Shown: positions 7,096-12,050 of the stretch, piece by piece
Layout of the letters: the number at the start of each line of letters is the position of its first letter
How positions within the stretch are numbered: the stretch's first letter is position 1
Origin: Candidatus Kaiserbacteria bacterium
GTDB lineage: Bacteria > Patescibacteriota > Minisyncoccia > Phycocordibacterales > JABAAK01
Assembly: GCA_014238395.1 (NCBI GenBank)
Contig: JABABE010000079.1
Coordinates: 1-12,050 of the forward strand
Direction of reading: 5' to 3'
Length of the DNA: 12,050 nt
Made by a program: the position numbers and the translations under genes
The notes under the pieces: generated by a model
Database searches by the model: none
What the model saw: only the letters and a program-made list of their open reading frames with translations
What the model was told of the DNA's origin: nothing

Positions 7096-7404
7096 ATGTA
7101 TATAAAAAAAGGAGACAGAGTTAAAATAATTTGCGGAAAAAACAAGAATGAAGAATCAACTGTATTAAAAGTTATCCGTGAGGAAGGTCGTGTAATAGTG
7201 AAGGATATTAATATAGTGACAAGACATCATAAAAAAACAGCACAATCACAAAGCGGTATAACAAAAAAAGAACGTCCTATTGATATCTCCAATGTAGCTT
7301 TGATTGACCCAGCATCAAAAAAACCAACCCGTATAAAAATAAAAAAGGAAAATGGAAAAAAAATTAGAATATCCTGCAGAAGCGGAAAAGAAATAAAATC
7401 ATGA
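7096..7404 (+). CDS. rplX: 50S ribosomal protein L24 (uL24)
   Basis: L24 is an assembly initiator of the 50S subunit and lies near the tunnel exit. The 102-residue product begins with a KOW motif (IKKGDRVKIICGKNKNEES, 3-21) and has NIVTRHHKK (39-47) and ISNVALIDP (64-72), followed by the usual KPTRIKIK strand. The KOW segment is normally GKDKGKEG and here reads GKNKNEES, so the usual second glycine is gone. The stop is TGA and overlaps the rplE start as ATGA. This shows that TGA acts as a stop in this organism. Confidence 0.97.
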   Translation: MYIKKGDRVKIICGKNKNEESTVLKVIREEGRVIVKDINIVTRHHKKTAQSQSGITKKERPIDISNVALIDPASKKPTRIKIKKENGKKIRISCRSGKEIKS

Positions 7405-7961
7405 ATAAAATAACAAACATTAAAGATAAAATAAATCTTTCCTTTGACAGTCTTAAAGAAAAATTAGGTTGGAAAAACAAGATGCAAATCATAAAAATAG
7501 AGAAAGTGATTATTTCTGTTGGAGTAGGAAAAATCCGAAAAGATAAAAGAAAACTTGAAGTAATACAAGACCGACTAAGAAAAATCACAGGTCAAAAACC
7601 TTTGGCAACGAAGGCAAAGCGACCAATCGCAGCATATAAACTCAGAGCAGGTGAAGTTATAGGATATTGTGTAACACTGAGAGGTAAAAACATGTATGCA
7701 TTTTTGGATAAATTAATAAACATAACTTTACCAAGAACAAAAGATTTTTTAGGAATTAGTAAAAAATCGGTTGACAGTATGGGGAATCTAAATATAGGTG
7801 TAAAAGAACATACAGTTTTTCTTGAGACTTCAGACGAAGAAGTAATGAATGTTTTTGGATTGTGTATAACAGTAGTATCAAGCGCAGAAAATAAAAATGA
7901 TGCAATAGATTTCTTTACTGAGGTTGGACTTCCTTTTGAGAAAAAATCAAAAATTAAGTAA
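7401..7961 (+). CDS. rplE: 50S ribosomal protein L5 (uL5)
   Basis: L5 is part of the central protuberance and binds 5S rRNA with L18. The 186-residue product is of normal length. It has KIEKVIISVGVGK (32-44), ITGQKPLATKAKRPIAAYKL (62-81), the ALPRVRDF-like TLPRTKDF (109-116) and GNLNIGVKEHTVF (128-140). The start overlaps the rplX stop by four bases. After its stop there is an unusually long spacer for this window, with an inverted repeat that could end or slow the upstream transcript. Confidence 0.98.
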   Translation: MNKITNIKDKINLSFDSLKEKLGWKNKMQIIKIEKVIISVGVGKIRKDKRKLEVIQDRLRKITGQKPLATKAKRPIAAYKLRAGEVIGYCVTLRGKNMYAFLDKLINITLPRTKDFLGISKKSVDSMGNLNIGVKEHTVFLETSDEEVMNVFGLCITVVSSAENKNDAIDFFTEVGLPFEKKSKIK

Positions 7962-7984
7962 ATTTTAATAAAATCATTATAAAC

Positions 7985-8050
7985 AAAGTATTTCTAAAGA
8001 TTTTGTAAGAATATAGATTTTAATTTTCATATTTCTTTAGAAAAAACTTT
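7985..8050 (+). repeat. Long AT-rich inverted repeat downstream of rplE
   Basis: The arms at 7985-8000 and 8034-8050 pair over 15 of 16 positions: an outer 5-bp stem and an inner 10-bp stem (TTTCTAAAGA with TCTTTAGAAA), separated by a 1x2 internal loop, with a 33-base loop. The 3' arm ends in CTTT followed by TCTT, a modest U-rich tail. It starts 23 bases after the rplE stop. The position suggests a terminator, attenuator or processing site for the upstream transcript. The stem is AT-rich and the loop long, so intrinsic termination would be weak. The pairing is directly visible; the function is inference. Confidence 0.5.
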
Positions 8051-8108
8051 TCTTATGGAGCGATGGTTATTAAATGATTTTACTACTGTTTGCAACAACA
8101 AAATAGAT

Positions 8109-8138
8109 TTGACTAAAAAGACATTATTTTGTTATTAT
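8109..8138 (+). promoter_or_regulatory. Sigma70-type promoter for the rpsN-secY unit
   Basis: The -35 box TTGACT (8109-8114) is separated by 18 bases from the -10 box TATTAT (8133-8138), which carries a TG one base upstream (extended -10). Each hexamer matches the consensus at five of six positions. The expected transcription start is near 8145, giving a leader of about 96 bases before the rpsN ATG. It is the only good promoter I found in the window. It suggests that rpsN to secY can be transcribed separately from the S10 part. In so AT-rich a region chance matches are common, but the combination with a -35 and the extended -10 is stronger than background. Confidence 0.6.
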
Positions 8139-8173
8139 ACAAGTACTTTAGATCTATCATATGTTTTATTGTT

Positions 8174-8193
8174 CTCACAATGTTTAATGTGAG
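8174..8193 (+). other. Hairpin in the predicted rpsN leader
   Basis: CTCACA (8174-8179) and TGTGAG (8188-8193) form a perfect 6-bp stem with an 8-base loop, within the predicted untranslated leader and 47 bases before the rpsN ATG. It is the most GC-containing element of the spacer. By analogy with autoregulated ribosomal-protein operons it could be a protein-binding leader site, for example for S8 or S14, but it does not resemble the known E. coli S8 site as far as I can tell. Alternatively it is a DNA-level dyad bound by a regulator, or chance. Confidence 0.35.
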
Positions 8194-8240
8194 GCTTGTA
8201 AAAGATGCGGTAAGATATCTAAGGAATAAAATAATATAAT

Positions 8241-8510
8241 ATGGCAAGAAAGTCTCTAATAGCAAGAAATAACAAAAGAATAAAACTGAACGAAAAATAC
8301 GCAAAAAAAAGAGCCGAGATGAAAAAAAACGGTGATTACGAAGGTCTGCAAAAATTACCAAGAAATTCTTCTCCAACACGGATCAAAAACAGGTGTACGT
8401 TTACTGGTAGGTCACGTGGATATATGCGTGAGTTTGGTTTTTCACGAATTACATTTCGAGAAGAAGCAAACAAAGGAAATATACCAGGTATAAGAAAATC
8501 GTCATGGTAG
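8241..8510 (+). CDS. rpsN: 30S ribosomal protein S14, zinc-less (C-) type (uS14)
   Basis: S14 is a 30S head protein close to S3, S10 and S19. The 89-residue product is the short C- form: it starts MARKSLIARNNKR and ends with RCTFTGRSRGYMREFGFSRI (51-70) and the usual IPGIRKSSW. The zinc-binding form has two CxxC pairs. Here only the first cysteine (Cys52) remains and the other three positions are Thr, Ser and Thr, so zinc is not expected to bind. It follows a 279-base spacer with its own predicted promoter. The TAG stop overlaps the rpsH start by seven bases (ATGGTAG). Identification is secure. Confidence 0.98.
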   Translation: MARKSLIARNNKRIKLNEKYAKKRAEMKKNGDYEGLQKLPRNSSPTRIKNRCTFTGRSRGYMREFGFSRITFREEANKGNIPGIRKSSW

Positions 8511-8908
8511 CAATCTCAGATCGGATATCAGATTTAATAATCCGAATTAAAAATGCTGGAATAATATCGCACGAAGAAGTCTCTGTACCTCATTCAAAAT
8601 TAATAGAAAGGATTGTAAAAAAATTAGAAAAAATAGAATTCATTACTAGTATGAAAGTACTCGGGGACAAGCCTTCAAACAAAAGAATTGTAATGAAACT
8701 TAAGTATTCAAATGATGGAAAACACAAAATACAAGATGTGAAAAGAATCTCAAAACCATCAAAACGAGTATACATTAAAGCAAAAGAGATATTTTCTATA
8801 AAGGCAAACACTGGCGCAGTTATCATATCTACGCCAAAGGGTATATTAACCGGAAGTGAGGCAAAAAAAGAACAAGTTGGAGGTGAGGCTTTATTTATGA
8901 TTTGGTAA
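8504..8908 (+). CDS. rpsH: 30S ribosomal protein S8 (uS8)
   Basis: S8 is a primary 16S rRNA-binding protein in the 30S body and represses the spc operon in E. coli. The 134-residue product has the normal length, with DRISDLIIRIKNAG at the start (6-19), HSKLIERIVKKLE (30-42), KRISKPSKRVYI (80-91) and the C-terminal signature STPKGILTGSEAKKEQVGGE (109-128). It begins inside the last codons of rpsN, so it is probably translated by coupling to rpsN; there is no independent ribosome-binding site. It ends one base before rplF. Confidence 0.98.
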   Translation: MVAISDRISDLIIRIKNAGIISHEEVSVPHSKLIERIVKKLEKIEFITSMKVLGDKPSNKRIVMKLKYSNDGKHKIQDVKRISKPSKRVYIKAKEIFSIKANTGAVIISTPKGILTGSEAKKEQVGGEALFMIW

Positions 8909-8909
8909 T

Positions 8910-9446
8910 ATGTCTAGACTAGGAAAAAAAGCAATAACAATCCCAAAAGAAGTGAACGCATCGTTTGAGTCAGGAATGTTTAGTGCAAAAGGACCAAAAG
9001 GTGAAATGTCACGAAAATTTAAAAGTGATATTGATATCAAGATAGAAAATGATACTATTAAACTTACCCCTAAAACAAAAACAAAAGCAATTGTTTCATT
9101 ATGGGGAACTTATGCGTCCCATATTAAAAATATAATTGCTGGAGTAACAGATGGATATTTTAAAGAACTTGTGCTCGAAGGAGTTGGTTATCGTGTTTCT
9201 GTTGAAGGAAATGATCTGGTATTAAAAGTTGGCTTTTCTCATAATGTAAAATTAAAAACACCTGAAGGGCTTAAAGTAGAGGTAGAAAAAAATAATATTA
9301 AAATATCAGGTATGTCAAAAGAAGATGTAGGCTCTTTTGCCGCCATTGTTCGAGATGTAAAAAAACCAGAGCCGTACAAAGGAAAAGGAATCAGATATGC
9401 AGATGAAGTTGTTAAGAGAAAACAAGGTAAGAAAAGCGCAAAATAA
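8910..9446 (+). CDS. rplF: 50S ribosomal protein L6 (uL6)
   Basis: L6 lies near the GTPase-associated region of the 50S subunit, at the base of the L7/L12 stalk. The 178-residue product has the two duplicated RNA-binding domains of the family. It starts MSRLGKKAITIPKEV, has GPKGEMSRKF (28-37), LEGVGYRVSVEG (89-100), VGFSHNV (107-113), and the family signature PEPYKGKGIRY (153-163). Length is normal. The TAA-T-ATG junction with rpsH is the fourth of five in this window. Confidence 0.98.
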   Translation: MSRLGKKAITIPKEVNASFESGMFSAKGPKGEMSRKFKSDIDIKIENDTIKLTPKTKTKAIVSLWGTYASHIKNIIAGVTDGYFKELVLEGVGYRVSVEGNDLVLKVGFSHNVKLKTPEGLKVEVEKNNIKISGMSKEDVGSFAAIVRDVKKPEPYKGKGIRYADEVVKRKQGKKSAK

Positions 9447-9451
9447 AATTT

Positions 9452-9802
9452 ATGAATAAACAAATAGAAAGAAATAAACAAATAGAAAGAAGAAGATCTA
9501 GAATTAGATCTGGAAACATGGGAACAAAAGACAAACCAAGACTTTCTGTGTTCAAATCAAACACAAATATATACGCACAAATCATAGATGATGAAAATCA
9601 AAAGACATTGTGCTCAGCCACATCCCAAAAAAGCAAAGCTAAAAAAATCACAGAAAAAGCAAAAGAAGTCGGTATTTCCATTGCATCTTCTGCAAAAAGC
9701 AAGGGTATATCAAAAATCTATTTTGACCGCGGGAAAAATAGATATATGGGAGCAATTAAAATACTTGCAGATGAGGCGAGAATAAATGGTTTAATATTCT
9801 AA
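9452..9802 (+). CDS. rplR: 50S ribosomal protein L18 (uL18)
   Basis: L18 binds 5S rRNA and joins it to the 50S central protuberance. The 116-residue product has a basic N-terminus, PRLSVFKSNTNIYAQIIDD (29-47) and the C-terminal IYFDRGKNRYMGAIKILADE (89-108). The usual YHGRV in this segment reads YMGAI, so the normal histidine is missing. The N-terminus contains NKQIER twice in a row because of a perfect 18-bp tandem duplication (9455-9490). Removing one copy gives a typical short basic start. The frame is preserved. The TAA stop leads into rpsE through another TAA-T-ATG junction. Confidence 0.97.
   Translation: MNKQIERNKQIERRRSRIRSGNMGTKDKPRLSVFKSNTNIYAQIIDDENQKTLCSATSQKSKAKKITEKAKEVGISIASSAKSKGISKIYFDRGKNRYMGAIKILADEARINGLIF
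9455..9490 (+). repeat. Perfect 18-bp tandem duplication at the rplR start
   Basis: AATAAACAAATAGAAAGA occurs twice back to back (9455-9472 and 9473-9490), directly after the rplR ATG. It is in frame and encodes NKQIER twice. The two copies are identical at the DNA level, including third positions, which suggests a recent slippage or duplication event rather than an old protein repeat. Confidence 0.95.
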
Positions 9803-9803
9803 T

Positions 9804-10364
9804 ATGGAAAAAATAACACAAAATAAAAATAATAAAAAAGTAAGTACTGATAATAAAAGTAAGTACAATTCAAAACAAACACCAAGCAGGGATCAAAAAG
9901 GCAGAAGACCTTCGAGTGTCATATCAAAACAAAGGCAAGCACGGAGTGAGTTTGATCGACAGCTTCTATCTGCAAGAAGAGTTGTTCGAGTTGTTGCTGG
10001 TGGTAGGAGATTCAGTCTTTCTGTCGCAGTTGCAATCGGTAATAAAAATGGGCAAGTTGGAATCGGTATGGGCAAGGGGCTTGATCAAGCTACTGCAAGA
10101 GAAAAAGCTTTTAACAATGCAAAGAAAAACATTAAAAATATTAAAATTACAAAAGATGGATCTATAAAAAAAGAAGTCTCTGCAAAATATTGTGCGTCTT
10201 TGGTTCAAATAAGACCTGCAAAAACTGGAATTGTTTCTGGTGGAGCTGTTCGTATGATTATTGATCTTGCTGGTATTACTAAAGTAAATACAAAGATTCT
10301 GTCGCGAAGTAAAAATCATATAAATAATGCAAAGGCGACATTGAAAGCTTTGTCACAATTATAA
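9804..10364 (+). CDS. rpsE: 30S ribosomal protein S5 (uS5) with N-terminal extension
   Basis: S5 acts in decoding accuracy at the S4/S5 interface and in mRNA entry. The core starts near residue 49 (EFDRQLLSARRV) and has VVAGGRRFS (63-71), GNKNGQVGIGMGKG (79-92), PAKTGIVSGGAVR (138-150) and NHINNAKATLKAL (171-183). About 48 residues of Lys/Asn/Ser-rich N-terminal extension precede it. The loop that usually reads PA-x-EGTG is two residues shorter here. The C-terminus stops soon after KATLKAL, without the extra tail of E. coli S5. It is followed after 10 bases by rplO, with no rpmD in between. Confidence 0.97.
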   Translation: MEKITQNKNNKKVSTDNKSKYNSKQTPSRDQKGRRPSSVISKQRQARSEFDRQLLSARRVVRVVAGGRRFSLSVAVAIGNKNGQVGIGMGKGLDQATAREKAFNNAKKNIKNIKITKDGSIKKEVSAKYCASLVQIRPAKTGIVSGGAVRMIIDLAGITKVNTKILSRSKNHINNAKATLKALSQL

Positions 10365-10374
10365 GAATAACGAT

Positions 10375-10821
10375 ATGTACGAAAAATTACAAAAAAATAC
10401 AAAAGATAAAAAAAGAGTAGGAAGAGGAGGTAAACGTGGTAAAACAAGTGGTCACGGGCATAAGGGGCAAAAAGCAAGAGCTGGTAAGTCAATAAGACCT
10501 GCTTTTAGAGATGCTCTTCAAAGACTTCCTAAAAAAAGAGGACACAATAAAAACAGATCCAGATCTGTTGTACCAAGAAGAAGAGTTTTATGTGTTAATT
10601 TAAGCAAGTTAGAAAAAAACTTTAAAGATAAAAAAACTACAATTACGCCAAATCTACTTTGTCGATTGGGAATAATAAACAAAAAAGGAAAAAAAATCGA
10701 AGCAGTGAAAATTTTAGGAGTAGGGGAGTTAAAATCAAAAATAGTGGTATCTGGCTTCACTGTTTCTGAAACAGCAGAAAAGAAGATTGTAAAAACAGGC
10801 GGAAAAGTATTTAAAAAGTAA
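10375..10821 (+). CDS. rplO: 50S ribosomal protein L15 (uL15)
   Basis: L15 is a late 50S assembly protein with a long extended N-terminal region in rRNA. The 148-residue product carries the glycine-rich, basic motif VGRGGKRGKTSGHGHKGQKA (15-34), RLPKKRGHNK (50-59), and a C-terminal globular domain with VKILGVGELKSKIVVSGFTV (111-130) and the typical SETAEKKIVKTGGK end. The usual GGQMPL-like segment reads RDALQ. Length is normal. It follows rpsE directly, showing the missing rpmD, and its stop lies one base before the secY start. Confidence 0.98.
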   Translation: MYEKLQKNTKDKKRVGRGGKRGKTSGHGHKGQKARAGKSIRPAFRDALQRLPKKRGHNKNRSRSVVPRRRVLCVNLSKLEKNFKDKKTTITPNLLCRLGIINKKGKKIEAVKILGVGELKSKIVVSGFTVSETAEKKIVKTGGKVFKK

Positions 10822-10822
10822 A

Positions 10823-12050
10823 ATGAAATTAAAAAAATTTTTTACGGATAAAATTTTATTACAGAGAATAATATTCCTTATTATAGGACTTGTAGCATTC
10901 AGACTTGTTACATCAACACCTATAGCGAATATTTCTACAGAAACACTTCATTCACTACTTCTAAATAATCAAATACTAAATGTGTTTAATTTGTTTTCTG
11001 GTGGAGGATTGTCAAACTTTTCAGTGGGAATGTTGGGTGTTATTCCATACATTACTGTGTCGATTATAGTCCAGTTGATGACATCTGTTTTTCCATCAAT
11101 TCATTCTTTGTATCATGAACAAGGAGAAGTTGGAAGAAAAAAAATAGGAAACTATATCAGGCTTTTTTCAGTCCCCCTGGCTGCTATAAATGCATTTGGA
11201 ATACTTTGGTATTTCAGAGCGCAAGGGGTTCTGGTTAATTTATCTAACTATGAGTTTGCAGTCACACTTGTTACAGTTGTTGCTGGAGCAGTTCTAGTTA
11301 TGTGGATAGGAGAACTATTAACTGAGTTTGGAATAGGAAATGGGATATCTTTAATAGTTTTTGCTGGTATAGTTGTGAACATACCAACGCTTCTTGGACA
11401 ATTAATACAAACATTCACCGCAGCTCAAATACCATTTGTTTTATTACTTGTTGTTGGTATTTTGATTTTTGTTTTCGTAACAGTATTGTTCAATGAGGCT
11501 TTTAGACCAATACCACTTACACAAATAAACAACAGCGGGGTAGGTAAATCAGAGACATATTTGCCAATAAAAGTTAATGTAACAGGTGTTTTACCTTTAA
11601 TATTTGCTTTTACCATTGTCGCTTTTTTTAATTATGGATCTTTGTTTTTAACTCGGATTAGTAATGTATTCATACAAGTTCCAGCAGAAGCTGTGCAGGC
11701 ATTTCTAGCTAACTCATTTTATTATTCAATACCTATTTTTATAACAACTTTTTTCTTTACTTTCTTTCACGCTCCGATTGTTTATGATACAGAAAAAGTA
11801 TCTCTTAATTTGCAAAAGCAAAGTTTGTTTACTCCGGGACTTAGACCTGGAGACGAAACTAAAAAATATTTAGATACAGTTTTGTCCAGGATAACATTTT
11901 ATGCTGCATCTTTCTTAGCTATTGTAGCTGCTGTACCATTTTTATTTTCTTCATCCACAGTTGGAAATTTCCTTTTCGCTATCGGAGGTGCAGGTGTTCT
12001 GATTATAGTTTCTGTGGTCCTTGATATATATCATAAAATACAGTCTCGTC
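10823..12050 (+). CDS. secY: Protein translocase subunit SecY, 3' end cut by the window
   Basis: SecY is the membrane channel that exports or inserts proteins. It is partial: 409 residues are visible without a stop, so only roughly the last 10-30 are missing. The start ATG lies one base after the rplO stop. The first membrane segment is about 14-34, the plug and second segment include NLFSGGGLSNFSVGMLGVIP (56-75), and the signatures VIPYITVSIIVQLM (73-86) and WIGELLTEFGIGNGISLIVF (161-180) are present. Loop C5 keeps FTPGLRPGDETKKYL (336-350) with the conserved Arg341. Loop C4 (about 223-247) lacks the usual basic cluster (typically near YAKR). The FGIGNG motif has Phe in place of the usual Arg or Lys. 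Confidence 0.97.
   Translation, partial: MKLKKFFTDKILLQRIIFLIIGLVAFRLVTSTPIANISTETLHSLLLNNQILNVFNLFSGGGLSNFSVGMLGVIPYITVSIIVQLMTSVFPSIHSLYHEQGEVGRKKIGNYIRLFSVPLAAINAFGILWYFRAQGVLVNLSNYEFAVTLVTVVAGAVLVMWIGELLTEFGIGNGISLIVFAGIVVNIPTLLGQLIQTFTAAQIPFVLLLVVGILIFVFVTVLFNEAFRPIPLTQINNSGVGKSETYLPIKVNVTGVLPLIFAFTIVAFFNYGSLFLTRISNVFIQVPAEAVQAFLANSFYYSIPIFITTFFFTFFHAPIVYDTEKVSLNLQKQSLFTPGLRPGDETKKYLDTVLSRITFYAASFLAIVAAVPFLFSSSTVGNFLFAIGGAGVLIIVSVVLDIYHKIQSR

Larger units (their letters stand above)
7962..8240 (+). other. Non-coding spacer between rplE and rpsN
   Basis: This is the longest gap in the window. It contains, in order, the AT-rich inverted repeat, the predicted promoter, the leader hairpin, and an AT-rich segment with AAGGAA about 16-21 bases before the rpsN ATG. 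That AAGGAA is too far from the ATG to be a normal ribosome-binding site. A 45-codon open frame (8055-8192) overlaps the promoter and looks accidental. I see no tRNA or other recognisable RNA. In most bacteria rplE and rpsN are almost adjacent, so the spacer is notable. Confidence 0.8.

Noticed and set aside
8055..8192. A 45-codon ATG open frame in the rplE-rpsN spacer (start MERWLLND)
   Set aside because: It overlaps the predicted promoter and leader hairpin, has no similarity I recognise and an unremarkable composition. Open frames of this size are expected by chance.
1..12050. CRISPR arrays, tRNA or rRNA genes, insertion sequences, prophage or defence genes
   Set aside because: No spaced direct repeats, cloverleaf features, transposase motifs or accessory genes are visible. 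The window is almost fully occupied by core translation genes.

Overview
This window is a single co-directional block of translation genes from an AT-rich bacterium. It carries tuf, then the S10 and spc ribosomal-protein clusters, and it runs off the right edge inside secY. All 22 genes are on the + strand, all start with ATG, and almost every base is coding. The only non-coding stretch of any size is 279 bases between rplE and rpsN.

The best-supported organism guess is a member of the Candidate Phyla Radiation (Patescibacteria), probably Parcubacteria-like. The main evidence is that rpsE is followed directly by rplO with no rpmD (L30), a known CPR-wide loss. Strong A-richness of the coding strand, very tight packing and lysine-rich tails on several ribosomal proteins fit but are weaker evidence. 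TGA ends rplX at the expected place and tryptophan is encoded by TGG, so this is not one of the CPR lineages that reads UGA as glycine. The subgroup is inference.

Layout: 1-42 is a short leader with nothing recognisable. 43-1239 is tuf (EF-Tu). 1250-6712 is the S10 cluster: rpsJ, rplC, rplD, rplW, rplB, rpsS, rplV, rpsC, rplP, rpmC, rpsQ. 6714-7961 is the first part of the spc cluster: rplN, rplX, rplE. 7962-8240 is a non-coding spacer with a long AT-rich inverted repeat, a promoter with a good -35 and an extended -10, and a small leader hairpin. 8241-10821 is the second part of spc: rpsN, rpsH, rplF, rplR, rpsE, rplO. 10823-12050 is secY, lacking only its extreme C-terminus.

The products work together. 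EF-Tu delivers aminoacyl-tRNA to the ribosome. The 20 ribosomal proteins make up parts of both subunits, including the tunnel wall and exit (L4, L22, L23, L24), the peptidyl-transferase neighbourhood (L2, L3, L16), the central protuberance (L5, L18), the 30S head (S3, S10, S14, S19) and the decoding-fidelity region (S5, S8). SecY is the channel docked at the tunnel exit.

No exotic new system is visible. The points most worth a second look are the absence of Shine-Dalgarno sites before all 22 genes together with a recurring AAT-ATG or TAA-T-ATG start context, the internal promoter before a zinc-less S14, an EF-Tu P-loop with an unusual Asn/Ser pair, a perfect 18-bp tandem duplication in rplR, a histone-like tail on L4, and a basic-residue-poor ribosome-facing loop in SecY.
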